A stretch of 64,000 nucleotides of DNA from Paenibacillus gyeongsangnamensis. GTDB lineage: Bacteria; Bacillota; Bacilli; Paenibacillales; NBRC-103111. Shown here one piece after another: positions 9,460-18,816 of the stretch. The notes beneath the pieces were generated by a model. That model was not told the DNA's origin, made no database searches, and worked only from the letters and a program-made list of their open reading frames with translations. The stretch is from assembly GCF_027533625.1 (NCBI RefSeq), contig NZ_JAQAGZ010000013.1, forward strand, positions 1-64,000, read 5' to 3'. Each line of letters opens with the position of its first letter. Position 1 is the first letter of the stretch. Position numbers and translations under genes: made by a program.

Positions 9460-11025
9460 TCATTTGACCAGGCTCTTGCCGAGCCAGAGCAGCCGGAACA
9501 GGTCGTTCTTGTCGAACAGCTTGAATAGGAGCGCCAGCGCCAAATAGACGGCCATGCCACCGACACACGAGGTCGCGAATCGCACCCAATCGCTGTCGAT
9601 CCATACGTTAGAAATCAGGAGGCGGCTCATGATGCCGGTTCCCGCCATGCACAGGCCGACCTTGGCAAAATCGGACAGCTGCATGTGAAACTGAAGCAGC
9701 CGGACGATGCTGGTCCAGTGCAGCACGGTCACAAGCATAATATTGACGCTGATCGCCATGACCGCGCCGAGGATGCCGAACTCGGGACGGCTTGCCAGCA
9801 GCCAAATGAGCGTCAGCTTGACGCACGACCCGGCCAGCGTATTGACAAGGGCGCTGCCGGGTCTTTCGAGCGCCTGGAGGGCGGCCTGCAGCGGGGCCTG
9901 CAAATAAATAAACATGGCGGCCGGGGCCAACATGCGGAGCATGCTGCCGACGCCCGGCTGACCGTACAGATACCGGCAAATCGGCTCGGCCAGGACGAAC
10001 ATCAAGACGGCGAACGGCGCGCCCGTTACGAGCGCCAATTTCAAGGACTGATGCAGGCGGGCGTGAATCGTCTTGAGATCGTTCTTGGCAGCCGCTTCCG
10101 ACAGCGACGGCACAAGAGATACGGCAAGCGAATAGGTGAGTGCGCCCGGCAAAAGGAGCACCGGTATGACCATGCCTTGAAGGGCGCCGTATTGCGCCGT
10201 CGCCAGGCCGGTGGCAATTCCCGCGGCGGCCAGGCTCTGTACGACTAGAATGGCCTCGAAGAAATAGGAAAACGAACCGACGAGCTTGCTGCCGGTAACC
10301 GGCAAAGCCAGGCCTAGCAGCTGCTTCAGCCCGCCGCCGTAAGCTAAACGGCCCGCGCCTCCTGTCTTTGCCGGTTTCCGGCGCGCAAGGCGATGGCGGT
10401 CCTGGCCGTAGAGCGAGACCAGAACGGCCATGGCTGCAATTTCGCCGATCAGGACCCCGACCATCGCCCCCGCCGCCGCGTATTCCAGCCCGTAAGGCAG
10501 CATCAGGTAAGCGAACGATAGCATCGTGAAGATGCGTACGATCGTCTCCAATACTTGGGAAACAGCGGTTGGGATCATGTTATGCCTGCCTTGGAAGTAA
10601 CCACGGAAGACCGATGATACTCCGACGATCAGAATGATGGGGGTCATGCACACAATGGTCAGATAAACCCGCTGGTCGGTATACAACAGCTGAGTGATCC
10701 ACCGGGCGCCGAGCAGGATGACGGCGGTGAATGCGAGGCTGAGCGAAGCCGACAAAGCCATGGCGATCCGGAAAATGCCGCGCACCCGCGCCTCGTTGCC
10801 CTCCGCTTCAGCGGCGGCCACGAGCTTCGCTACCGCGATGGGAATGCCTCCGGTGATCAGTGTAAGAATCACGATGAGGAACGGGTAGCCCATCTGGTAT
10901 AACCCGACGCCTTCCGCCCCGATGATGCGGGGCAGGGTAATCCGCGGAATAAAGCCGAGAATGCGGTTGACGATGCCTGCGGCCAGCAGGATCAGCGTCC
11001 CCTTGATAAACGATTGTTTGGTCAT
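9460..11025 (-). CDS. spoVB: Stage V sporulation protein B, MOP/MATE-type flippase
   Basis: The 521-aa polytopic protein has about 14 helices of the polysaccharide-export (MOP) superfamily: FIKGTLILLAAGIVNRILGFIPRITLPRIIGAEGVGLYQM at the N terminus and RGYFQGRHNMIPTAVSQVLE in the middle, both diagnostic of SpoVB/YtgP proteins. SpoVB family members flip lipid-linked precursors and are needed for spore cortex formation. The gene stands between yrbG and comN as in B. subtilis. Other SpoVB paralogues often exist in these genomes, so orthology rests on synteny. Confidence 0.92.
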   Translation of the reverse strand: MTKQSFIKGTLILLAAGIVNRILGFIPRITLPRIIGAEGVGLYQMGYPFLIVILTLITGGIPIAVAKLVAAAEAEGNEARVRGIFRIAMALSASLSLAFTAVILLGARWITQLLYTDQRVYLTIVCMTPIILIVGVSSVFRGYFQGRHNMIPTAVSQVLETIVRIFTMLSFAYLMLPYGLEYAAAGAMVGVLIGEIAAMAVLVSLYGQDRHRLARRKPAKTGGAGRLAYGGGLKQLLGLALPVTGSKLVGSFSYFFEAILVVQSLAAAGIATGLATAQYGALQGMVIPVLLLPGALTYSLAVSLVPSLSEAAAKNDLKTIHARLHQSLKLALVTGAPFAVLMFVLAEPICRYLYGQPGVGSMLRMLAPAAMFIYLQAPLQAALQALERPGSALVNTLAGSCVKLTLIWLLASRPEFGILGAVMAISVNIMLVTVLHWTSIVRLLQFHMQLSDFAKVGLCMAGTGIMSRLLISNVWIDSDWVRFATSCVGGMAVYLALALLFKLFDKNDLFRLLWLGKSLVK

Positions 11026-11197
11026 TAGGGTTACCCTCTTTCCTTAAGAAAGCTCCGAGACTAAGGCGCGTACAAGTCCTATTCCATGGATATGCGGAAC
11101 CTGTCCGAATGCATGCAATATTTTTGCGGCAGCAGGAAATAGGAGAGAAACAGCGAAATGATTAAGTGCGGAAAGCGCCAGACCGGAGGGATGAAGC

Positions 11198-11758
11198 ATG
11201 GATCAAGAGGAGAAGAAGCAGCCGGAGCACCAGGGGCCCTTGGAGGAGCGGGAACAGCAGCCTCGGGAAACCTTCCGGCAGGACGGAATCAAGACAGCGG
11301 AGAGCGTGCCTTATATGGAGCGGTTTTACGAGTCTTCTTCCGAAGAGGCGATGGCGGTGGAAGCGAAGGACCTCGTTGCCCTGCCCGCGCCTGAATTGGA
11401 AATACCAGAAGCCCGGGAGACCGGGGAAGAAGGTCTTGTGGAGCTGAATCTGGGAGAGCTGGCCGCGGCTGCCGTACAAGACGAAGCGCCCCTGGAGCAG
11501 GAGGAGTCTCCGGAGAGTGCGTTGTCTGATGAAGAGCTGAGCGGGGTGCTCGAGGAACTTTGCCGGAGCAAGGCGGAGGAATTCCGGATGCTCGGCTATG
11601 AGCAAGTCATAGGCAAAGATATATGGGATTGCGTCAGCGATAAGTACAAAAAAACCGGAATTCCGCCGCTGCACCGGATCGTAAACGACATTTTGTCGCT
11701 GAAGGTGACGGGATTTATGAATTGGATGACGATGAGCATATACAAGGATGCCCGTTAG
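11198..11758 (+). CDS. comN: ComN-like post-transcriptional regulator with acidic N-terminal extension
   Basis: The C-terminal ~75 residues (LSDEELSGVLEELCRSKAEEFRMLGYEQVIGKDIWDCVSDKYKK to FMNWMTMSIYKDAR) match the ComN/YrzD family, which in B. subtilis acts post-transcriptionally on the comE mRNA. Here the protein is 186 aa, with an added ~105-residue Glu/Gln-rich, probably disordered N-terminal region. Its position between spoVB and secD agrees with B. subtilis. The ATG at 11198 follows a GGAGGG site. Whether it affects competence in this organism is unknown. Confidence 0.8.
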   Translation: MDQEEKKQPEHQGPLEEREQQPRETFRQDGIKTAESVPYMERFYESSSEEAMAVEAKDLVALPAPELEIPEARETGEEGLVELNLGELAAAAVQDEAPLEQEESPESALSDEELSGVLEELCRSKAEEFRMLGYEQVIGKDIWDCVSDKYKKTGIPPLHRIVNDILSLKVTGFMNWMTMSIYKDAR

Positions 11759-11789
11759 ACGCTTCAAGTCGGACGGGCTCTTTTTTTTG
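11750..11789 (+). terminator. Rho-independent terminator after comN
   Basis: Arms GCCCGT (11750-11755) and ACGGGC (11773-11778) are followed by CT and eight T residues. The stem overlaps the last codons of comN. Confidence 0.8.
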
Positions 11790-11823
11790 TCTAAAAAGAC
11801 CGGATTCTCCAAAAAGTCGCAAA

Positions 11824-11852
11824 TTGACTCGATTTTCACAGGTGAGTATAAT
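11824..11852 (+). promoter_or_regulatory. SigA-type promoter of secD-secF
   Basis: TTGACT (11824-11829) and TATAAT (11847-11852) are separated by 17 bp, 30 bp before the secD start. The GGAAGGAGAT ribosome site lies at 11868-11877. Confidence 0.8.
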
Positions 11853-11881
11853 AGGAATATTGAGTATGGAAGGAGATCGTT

Positions 11882-13114
11882 ATGGACATCAAAAGAATTG
11901 TCGCTTTTTTCGGCATCGTTGTGATTGTGTTCGCTTCGATCGCAGTGACAAGTCCGAACTTGGTTAAGAACATGAGACTCGGGCTCGATCTGAAAGGCGG
12001 CTTCGAAATCCTCTATGTGGCGACGCCGATCGAGGCCGGGAAGACGGTCACGAAGGATTCGCTAAAACAAACGGCAACCAGTCTGGAAGCTCGGGCCAAC
12101 AAGCTCGGGATTGCCGAGCCCGACGTCACGACGGAGGGAACGGATCGCATCCGCGTAAGACTGGCGGGGGTCAGTAATGAAGAGGAAGTCAGGAAAGTCA
12201 TCAGCAAGCCGGCGGAGCTCTCCTTCCGCGGACCTGACGGAACGAAAGAAATGATCGGCAGCGATTTCGTAGAGAATGCGGCCAAGGTTGGCTTCGACCA
12301 ATCGAACCGGCCGATGATTTCCATCGAAGTAAAGGATAAGGAGAAGTTCAAGAATGTGACGCAGAAGCTGCTTCAGCAGCCGCTTGCGATTTACTTGGAC
12401 GAGACCCAATTGTCCGCCCCGATTGTACAGCAGGTGCTGACAGACGGCAAAGCGACGATTACAGGCAATTATTCTTACGATGAAGCCAAGAAATTGGCCG
12501 ATACGATCAACCTGGGCGCACTGCCGCTCAATTTGACCGAGAAATATGTACAAAGCGTTGGAGCTACGCTAGGTCAACTGTCTTTGCAGGAAACGGTGAA
12601 AGCCGGTCTGATCGGTTCGATCCTGATCCTGATCTTTATGCTGGCTTTGTACCGTATTCCGGGCGTTGTCGCTTCCATTACGATTATCACGTACGGCTGG
12701 CTGCTCCTGGTCGTATTCGATTGGATTCATGCGGCGCTGACCCTTCCGGGGATCGCGGCGTTTATTCTCGGGATCGGGATGGCGGTCGACGCCAATATCA
12801 TTACCTATGAACGGATCAAGGAAGAGATCCGCAGCGGCAAGAGCATTCTCTCCTCCCTGCGTTCGGGGTCCAAGCACTCGTTCCGTACGATCATGGACGC
12901 CAATATAACGAACGTTATTGCGGGCTTCGTACTCTACTATATCGGCAACGGCGCGATTCGCGGCTTTGCCCTGATCAATATGCTCAGCATCGGACTCAGT
13001 ATCATTACCAACGTATTCCTGGCTCGCCTGCTCATTCACTTGCTCGTTCGCGGCAACCTGTTTAAGAAGCCGGCTTATTTCGGAGTGAAGGAGGCGGAAA
13101 TCCGTGAGCTCTAA
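11882..13114 (+). CDS. secD: Protein translocase subunit SecD
   Basis: SecD couples proton flow to late steps of Sec-dependent export. The 410-aa product has the N-terminal helix, LGLDLKGGFEILY, a periplasmic-side P1 domain (about 40-225) and the five-helix RND-like C-terminal half with AAFILGIGMAVDANIITYERIKEE. Unlike the fused SecDF of B. subtilis, SecD is a separate protein, with secF starting 11 bp inside its 3' end. Confidence 0.96.
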   Translation: MDIKRIVAFFGIVVIVFASIAVTSPNLVKNMRLGLDLKGGFEILYVATPIEAGKTVTKDSLKQTATSLEARANKLGIAEPDVTTEGTDRIRVRLAGVSNEEEVRKVISKPAELSFRGPDGTKEMIGSDFVENAAKVGFDQSNRPMISIEVKDKEKFKNVTQKLLQQPLAIYLDETQLSAPIVQQVLTDGKATITGNYSYDEAKKLADTINLGALPLNLTEKYVQSVGATLGQLSLQETVKAGLIGSILILIFMLALYRIPGVVASITIITYGWLLLVVFDWIHAALTLPGIAAFILGIGMAVDANIITYERIKEEIRSGKSILSSLRSGSKHSFRTIMDANITNVIAGFVLYYIGNGAIRGFALINMLSIGLSIITNVFLARLLIHLLVRGNLFKKPAYFGVKEAEIREL

Positions 13115-14012
13115 GCCGCGTTTCGATTTCATTAAGCATCGTAAGAAATTTTACTTGGGTTCTTTGATCATCCTGGTTCTTGGCCTCGTCATGCTGCTCA
13201 TCAGCGGCATGAATTACGGCGTCGACTTCAGAGCCGGCACCTCGATGGATATTACCGTCGGACAAGCGATCGACAAGGCGAAGGCCGACCAGGTCTTCAA
13301 AAGCGTCAATGCGGAGCCGGCCGTTATGACGATTGGCGGGACGAACAATGACCGGCTGTCCGTCCGGTTCAATGATATTTTGAAGGACGATTCCATCAAG
13401 AAAATCAAAGATGGCTTCGTCGCGGCCTACGGGGACAAAGTATCTCAAGAAGTTAACACGGTCACGCCGGATATGGCCATCGAGCAGAGGAACAAAGCGA
13501 TTCTTGCCATCGGCATCGCGAGCCTTGCGATTTGCCTCTATGTCACGATCCGTTTTGAATGGCGTTATGCCGTGGCTTCGATCGTTGCCATTCTGCACGA
13601 CGCTTTTATGGTTATCGCCTTCTTCACGATCTTCCGGTTCGAAGTGAACCTGCCGTTTATGGCGGCGATCCTGACCACGATCGGTTATTCGATCAACGAT
13701 AAGATCGTTATCTTCGACCGCGTACGTGAAAATATGCGGTTTGCGAAGCTGAAGACGCCGGAGGATCTGGCCAAGCTGCTGAACGACAGTATCTGGCAGA
13801 CGATGCATCGGAACATCAATACCGTGCTCACGGTCTTGATTGCGGCACTCTGTCTTCTGATCTTCGGCAGCCAGTCCATCAAGCTGTTCGCCCTGGCGAA
13901 GCTGATCGGTTTGTCCAGCGGCGCGTACTCTTCCATCTGTATCGCTGCGGGACTGTTCTACTTCTTCAAACGCAAGTCGCTTCAAGCGGCCAAGAAGAAA
14001 GCAGCCGCGTAA
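13104..14012 (+). CDS. secF: Protein translocase subunit SecF
   Basis: SecF is the partner of SecD in the SecDF-YajC complex. The 302-aa protein has the FRAGTSMDITVG P1 start, then membrane helices with LTTIGYSINDKIVIFDRVREN, the SecF counterpart of the conserved SecD motif. It starts with GTG at 13104 after a GAAGGAGGCGG ribosome site, overlapping secD by 11 bp, which implies coupled translation. Confidence 0.96.
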   Translation: MSSKPRFDFIKHRKKFYLGSLIILVLGLVMLLISGMNYGVDFRAGTSMDITVGQAIDKAKADQVFKSVNAEPAVMTIGGTNNDRLSVRFNDILKDDSIKKIKDGFVAAYGDKVSQEVNTVTPDMAIEQRNKAILAIGIASLAICLYVTIRFEWRYAVASIVAILHDAFMVIAFFTIFRFEVNLPFMAAILTTIGYSINDKIVIFDRVRENMRFAKLKTPEDLAKLLNDSIWQTMHRNINTVLTVLIAALCLLIFGSQSIKLFALAKLIGLSSGAYSSICIAAGLFYFFKRKSLQAAKKKAAA

Positions 14013-14026
14013 AGTTCATAGCATCC

Positions 14027-14060
14027 GGCCGCGCGAAACGGCAGTTTCCGCGGCCTTTCT
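14027..14060 (+). terminator. Probable terminator after secF
   Basis: Arms GGCCGCG (14027-14033) and CGCGGCC (14049-14055) are followed by TTTCT. The T-run is weak. Confidence 0.6.
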
Positions 14061-14061
14061 C

Positions 14062-14133
14062 AATTGATAAAACTACCTTGATAAACGTGCCGGTTACTGG
14101 TCCGTGAAAGGACCTGGGCCCGTTTATTCCGGG
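14062..14133. repeat. Dispersed repeat, copy B (degenerate, shortened left part)
   Basis: The outer arms of the right hairpin (GATAAACG at 14080-14087, CGTTTATT at 14121-14128) are kept, but the inner stem is GGTCC/GGACC with loop GTGAAA instead of the usual GTCCTTGT/ACAAGGAC. The left hairpin is reduced to an ATTGATAA remnant. Pairing is kept while sequence has changed. Confidence 0.65.
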
Positions 14134-14187
14134 TTCACTAGGGGTTGCTTATGTTAAGCCATCCTGATCTCATGGAGGAGTGGCCTC

Positions 14188-15117
14188 ATGACGGATAGCC
14201 ACCGTTACAAGAAAGCGGAATTTGCCGCCAGGATCGGTATTGCGGGAAACCTCGCATTGGCTTTGCTGAAAGGAATCATCGGCTATGCTGCCGGAAGTAA
14301 GGCGCTGCTCGCGGACAGCCTTCATACGGCATCAGAGGCGGCTGCCTCACTTGCCGGAGGAGCGGGTCACCGGGAGCTGAAGGTGCAGCCGGGCCGCATT
14401 CCGGGTAACCCGGAGTTAACCAAGGCGATCGTTCTTTCAACGATATGGCTTGTTCTCGGCCTGGAGATCGGCTTGTCTTCCGTTAAGTCCATCGTGTACG
14501 GCGTAACGGCGCCCCCAGTAAAGGCGGCATTCATTGCTGTTATCCTATCGATCGTATTGAAGGAAGCACTGTTCAGAGCCTTATACCGTAACCGGGATAT
14601 GGCTTCGAGCGGCAGCTCCGCGGAGCGTCGTTCGGGCATCTATTCTTCCTTGACGGCATTAGCCGGTACGGGAGGAGCTATGCTGGGGGACTACCTCCAT
14701 ATGCCTTTCCTGTATTATCTGGATCCGATAGCCGGCGCGGTCGTTTCGCTCCTCGTCTTGAGATGGGGCTATCGACTTATCTCGGAATCGATACATAGCC
14801 CTGCGAACCGTCCGCTGCACCAAAAGGAGTCGGACGATTTGCTGGACACCGTACAGCGGATTAAAGGCGTTATTGCCGTGGATGAGCTCCGGGCGCGTGA
14901 GCAGGGCCATTATGTGATCGTGGATATCAAGCTCAGCGTCAATCCGCGGATTAGCGTACAGGATGGCCATGATATTGCCAAGACGGTCAAACAAACGCTT
15001 ATGAAAAGGTTTACCCATGTATCGGACGTATTCATCCACGTTCATCCTTACGATCCGGGCTATCCTTACAAGAGCGAGGATCCGGAGCACGACGACCTGC
15101 CTACGGTGCTCCATTAA
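14188..15117 (+). CDS. Cation diffusion facilitator family transporter
   Basis: The 309-aa membrane protein has the CDF transmembrane domain (GNLALALLKGIIGYAAGSKALLADSLHTASEAAASL) and the cytoplasmic domain from about residue 215 (VQRIKGVIAVDELRAREQGHYVIVDIKLSVNP). In the first metal-site helix the usual HxxxD is HxxxE here (HTASE), which may change metal choice. It lies between secF and recJ, where B. subtilis has unrelated yrv genes. The ribosome site is GGAGG. Metal unknown; Fe, Mn or Zn are all possible in the family. Confidence 0.88.
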   Translation: MTDSHRYKKAEFAARIGIAGNLALALLKGIIGYAAGSKALLADSLHTASEAAASLAGGAGHRELKVQPGRIPGNPELTKAIVLSTIWLVLGLEIGLSSVKSIVYGVTAPPVKAAFIAVILSIVLKEALFRALYRNRDMASSGSSAERRSGIYSSLTALAGTGGAMLGDYLHMPFLYYLDPIAGAVVSLLVLRWGYRLISESIHSPANRPLHQKESDDLLDTVQRIKGVIAVDELRAREQGHYVIVDIKLSVNPRISVQDGHDIAKTVKQTLMKRFTHVSDVFIHVHPYDPGYPYKSEDPEHDDLPTVLH

Positions 15118-15138
15118 TGAAGGGAAGGAAGTGCTGGC

Positions 15139-17589
15139 ATGCTTCAAGCAAAGGCAAGATGGAACATCGGCCAGCCGGACGAGCAAGCGGCTAATCGGCT
15201 GGCGGAGGCGTTAAGCCTTCCTCCGCTGCTCGCCCGGCTGCTGGTTGCCCGGGGCATCACCGACATCGAACATGCCGCCAGTTTTTTACACGGAGGAACG
15301 GATCAAACCCACGATCCGTTCCTTTTAGATGGAATGGACCGGGCGGTTGAACGCATCCGGCGTGCGCTTGAGCACGGGGAGCGAATCCGCGTATATGGAG
15401 ATTACGACGCCGACGGCGTCAGCAGTACGACGTTGATGGTTCATCTGCTCAGGATGCTCGGCGCATCATTCGACTATTACATACCGCACCGGGTGCATGA
15501 AGGGTACGGGCTTAACTGCCCGGCGCTCGATGCAGCCCGGGAACGGAACGTTTCTCTGATCATCACCGTCGATACCGGAATCAGCGCAGTGGATGAAATC
15601 GCGTATGCGAACTCGCTTGGCCTGGATGTCATCGTGACCGACCACCATGAGCCTCCGGAGTCGCTGCCAGGCGCTTATGCCCTCATCAATCCCAAGAAGC
15701 CCGGCTGTCCTTATCCGTACAAGCATTTGGCCGGCGTCGGCGTCGCTTTGAAGCTTGCTCAAGCGCTTCTGGGCCGCTGGCCGGATGAGCTGCTCGAGTT
15801 CGCCGCGATCGGAACCGTAGCCGATTTGATGCTGCTGACGGGAGAGAACCGCCTGATTGTGAAGCAAGGGCTGGAGCGGATGCGTTCGACCTCCAATGAG
15901 GGCATCAAGGCGCTTCTGGAAGTATCCGGCATAGCCGTGAAGGAAGTGAATGCTTCGCATATCGGTTTTTCCCTCGCTCCCAGGATCAATGCGAGCGGAA
16001 GGCTGCTTAGCGCGGATTCGGCGGTTCGTCTGCTGACAACGGACAGCGGGCAGGAAGCCGAGCAGCTCGCATCCGAGCTCGACTTGCTGAATAAAGAGCG
16101 GCAGCGGATCGTCGAGGAGATGACGAAGCAGGCGACGGCGATGGTCGAAGCCCGCATGGAGGACGGAGGCCTGCCGGAAGCGATCGTCTTGGCTCACGAA
16201 GAGTGGAATGTCGGCGTGATCGGAATCGTCGCTTCCAAGCTCGTCGACCGCTTCTACAGGCCGACCGTTATCCTTGGGATCGATAAAGAAACGAACATGG
16301 CCAAAGGGTCGGCGAGGTCCATCAACGGCTTCGACATGTATAAGGCCTTGTGCCACTGTCAAGACCTGATGGATCATTACGGAGGCCATCAGATGGCGGC
16401 GGGAATGTCGCTGCACCGGGATCGACTTGCCGAGCTGCAGGAGCGGATGTGCAGGCTGGCGGCGGAGTGGCTCGGACCGGAAGACTGGATTCCGATGATC
16501 CAAGCCGACATGCGATGCGATTGGGGCGATGTCGGTCTGGAAAGCATCCGGCAGCTTGAGCTGCTGGGGCCGTTCGGGTCGGGCAATCCCTCGCCGAAAT
16601 TCGTATTCAGCGGCTTGTCCCTGAAGGAGCTGCGAACGATGGGCAAGGAGCAGCAGCATCTCAAGCTGAGCTTGAAAGGCGGAGCCGACGAAGCCGCGGC
16701 TGCAGTGGATGCTGTTGGCTTCAATAAGGGAGCCTTGGCCGAATGGATCTCGCCTCATGCCGCCCTCGATGTGCTGGGCGAGCTGTCCCTTAATGAATGG
16801 AACGGGGTTAGACGCCCGCAAATTATGATGCAGGATTTGAAAATATCGGAGATTCAGCTGTTCGATTGGCGCGGCACCCCGCGGCCGGACCGGAAGCTGC
16901 TGGAGCTTGCGGGCCGTCTTGCAGACCATGCGGGAGCCTCAGCCGAGCCTGCCGCGGTGATGTTCTTCTCGGGAGACGAGCCTAAGGCCCTCGCGAATCC
17001 GGCGATGCCCGTCGGCTTGTGGCGTTCGGATCCCTTGGGAATGCCGCAGCCGCTGAATGCGTGGGCCCGGGAGCATGCGTGGGAGAAGGCCAGAACGGTG
17101 TTCATGTATTACCTTCCCGACAGCTTCACTCAGCTCGACGGCGTCATGGCGCAAGCGGCCGGAGTCGAGCGGATCTACGCTGCGTTTGGCGGTACGGAAG
17201 TAGACAAGATGGCCGGCCGGCTGCCGGACCGCGATCAATTTAAGAGCGTATACGGCCTGATTGCCGCTTTGCGGCAGGGCGCAATGCCATTTGAAGGTCC
17301 CGAGGGCTTCCTCGGGTGGGTCGTCCGGCGTACGGGGCTTGATCCGGTCTCGGCCGCTTTTATCGTACGCGTGTTTGAGGAGCTTGGCTTTATCCGGCGT
17401 CATGACCCAGGTTATGTGCTTGTCCCGGATGCGCCGAAGAAGGATTTGGCGGTCTCCGCTTTGTACCAGGCCCGCAAAGGAAGGCCCGGGGTAGAGCAGG
17501 AGCTTCTGTATTCCACAGCCAAGGAATTGGCCAAGAGACTTATTGAACCGAAACATCGGAATCTATCATTTTTGGAGGAAATCCTATGA
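15139..17589 (+). CDS. recJ: Single-stranded-DNA-specific exonuclease RecJ
   Basis: RecJ degrades single-stranded DNA 5' to 3' in recombination and repair. The 816-aa protein carries DHH-family motifs YGDYDADGVSSTTL (about residue 75), TVDTGISAVDE, VTDHHEP, and the DHHA1 motif GGHQMAAGMS near residue 415. It then has an OB-fold region and the C-terminal domain found in Bacillota RecJ. The stop overlaps the apt start (ATGA). Confidence 0.96.
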   Translation: MLQAKARWNIGQPDEQAANRLAEALSLPPLLARLLVARGITDIEHAASFLHGGTDQTHDPFLLDGMDRAVERIRRALEHGERIRVYGDYDADGVSSTTLMVHLLRMLGASFDYYIPHRVHEGYGLNCPALDAARERNVSLIITVDTGISAVDEIAYANSLGLDVIVTDHHEPPESLPGAYALINPKKPGCPYPYKHLAGVGVALKLAQALLGRWPDELLEFAAIGTVADLMLLTGENRLIVKQGLERMRSTSNEGIKALLEVSGIAVKEVNASHIGFSLAPRINASGRLLSADSAVRLLTTDSGQEAEQLASELDLLNKERQRIVEEMTKQATAMVEARMEDGGLPEAIVLAHEEWNVGVIGIVASKLVDRFYRPTVILGIDKETNMAKGSARSINGFDMYKALCHCQDLMDHYGGHQMAAGMSLHRDRLAELQERMCRLAAEWLGPEDWIPMIQADMRCDWGDVGLESIRQLELLGPFGSGNPSPKFVFSGLSLKELRTMGKEQQHLKLSLKGGADEAAAAVDAVGFNKGALAEWISPHAALDVLGELSLNEWNGVRRPQIMMQDLKISEIQLFDWRGTPRPDRKLLELAGRLADHAGASAEPAAVMFFSGDEPKALANPAMPVGLWRSDPLGMPQPLNAWAREHAWEKARTVFMYYLPDSFTQLDGVMAQAAGVERIYAAFGGTEVDKMAGRLPDRDQFKSVYGLIAALRQGAMPFEGPEGFLGWVVRRTGLDPVSAAFIVRVFEELGFIRRHDPGYVLVPDAPKKDLAVSALYQARKGRPGVEQELLYSTAKELAKRLIEPKHRNLSFLEEIL

Positions 17590-18098
17590 ATTTCAAAGAA
17601 CATATCCGTGTGATTGAGGATTTTCCTGGGCCGGGCATCAGCTTTAAAGATATTACGACTTTGCTGAAGGACGGACCGGCCTACAAGGCTGTTATTCAAG
17701 AACTGGCCAAACGCCTGGCGGGCAAAAAGATCGATTGCATCGCAGGTCCCGAAGCCCGCGGTTTTGTTATCGGTGCGCCGCTTGCCTATGAGCTCGGCGT
17801 CGGGTTTATCCCGATCCGCAAGAGCGGCAAACTGCCCGGCGAGACGATTGAAGCCGACTACGCGCTAGAGTATGGCAAGGATAAGCTTGCGATGCACAAG
17901 GACGCCATCCAACCCGGCCAAAAGGTGCTGATCGCCGACGACCTGCTCGCTACGGGCGGGACGATCTCGACCTCGATCCATTTGGTCGAGCAGCTGGGCG
18001 GGGAAGTGGTGGGCGCGGCCTTCCTGATCGAGCTGCTGGAGCTCAACGGACGGGAGAAGCTCGGCGGAGCCGAGGTCATCTCGCTGGTCCAATACTGA
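17586..18098 (+). CDS. apt: Adenine phosphoribosyltransferase
   Basis: Apt salvages adenine to AMP using PRPP. The 170-aa product has the PRPP-binding loop VLIADDLLATGGTISTS (about residues 114-130) and the family N terminus IRVIEDFPGPGISFKDITTLL. TTGGAGGAA precedes the start. It overlaps recJ by four bases, and relA lies further downstream after the coat island, whereas B. subtilis has recJ-apt-relA contiguous. Confidence 0.97.
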   Translation: MNFKEHIRVIEDFPGPGISFKDITTLLKDGPAYKAVIQELAKRLAGKKIDCIAGPEARGFVIGAPLAYELGVGFIPIRKSGKLPGETIEADYALEYGKDKLAMHKDAIQPGQKVLIADDLLATGGTISTSIHLVEQLGGEVVGAAFLIELLELNGREKLGGAEVISLVQY

Positions 18099-18107
18099 TA
18101 TCGAAAG

Positions 18108-18152
18108 AACGCCCTCCCCACTGTCGGCTGACGGTGGAGAGGGCGTTTTTTT
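18108..18152. terminator. Terminator between apt and the convergent coat-like gene
   Basis: A long stem with AACGCCCTC arms (18108-18116 and 18138-18146) and an additional CCAC/GTGG part is followed by seven T residues. It serves apt and perhaps the convergent gene. Confidence 0.85.
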
Positions 18153-18816
18153 ACGGGCGATGAACGGTTTTGACATGGTCGATGTGCATGAAAGAGGATG
18201 CGCCGGTAGAATTCACGATTTCGATCAGCGGGGAATCCGCGGTCTTCAGCAGTCCGATCGTTTCTGCGTTCTCGCCGAGGTTTAAAACGACAAACTCGCC
18301 TTCAAGCTTTTTGAGCTGCTGCTCCATATTGCGTGCCAGCGAAATCGGGTTCGGATAGAGGGGGAAAGCACTTGGATTCATGGAATACGGGGTCGTATTC
18401 GGTTCGTAAGGAATCAGGTATTTGAGATGGCGCATGGACACAAGCAGGAAATGATGGAGCGGGGAATGGAATACGAAGAAATCGTTCATGATACTGGCAA
18501 CATAACCATGAATGGATTTATTTCCCGTTATGAATAGCTCCGTGAACATGCCTTTGGCGTTCATTAACACCTTGCGGTAGGAAAGATCCGACTTCGGCTC
18601 CCATACTGCGGCAGCGGCAGCCTCCGATTCGGCTTCGGGCTTCTTGGAAATGGAAATCTGCTGCAGATGGAGAATCGGAATGTAAATGAACTGCAGATCG
18701 TCTTGGATGACGAGGATGTCGCTGCCGAGCTCAAGAAGCTTTCCGCGCAAAGGGTCTTTTTTTCCCGAAACGGTGAGCTCGACTTGTTGGTTCAGAAAGG
18801 CTTGGATCGTTTTCAA
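18151..18816 (-). CDS. CotB-like spore coat protein without a repetitive tail
   Basis: The 221-aa product is built of three similar Sm-like segments: LNQQVELTVSGKKDPLRGKLLELGSDILVIQDDLQFIYIPILHLQQI; a middle one ending FLLVSMRHLKYL; and MEQQLKKLEGEFVVLNLG to FMHIDHVKTVHRP. This repeated pattern ending in 'HIDHVK/HLQQI' resembles the repeats of CotB, but without its low-complexity tail. A TTG at 18814-18816 is chosen because GAGGAGGTG lies eight bases upstream. It neighbours cotB and cotH on the same coat island. A coat role is inferred, not shown. Confidence 0.65.
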   Translation of the reverse strand: MKTIQAFLNQQVELTVSGKKDPLRGKLLELGSDILVIQDDLQFIYIPILHLQQISISKKPEAESEAAAAAVWEPKSDLSYRKVLMNAKGMFTELFITGNKSIHGYVASIMNDFFVFHSPLHHFLLVSMRHLKYLIPYEPNTTPYSMNPSAFPLYPNPISLARNMEQQLKKLEGEFVVLNLGENAETIGLLKTADSPLIEIVNSTGASSFMHIDHVKTVHRP

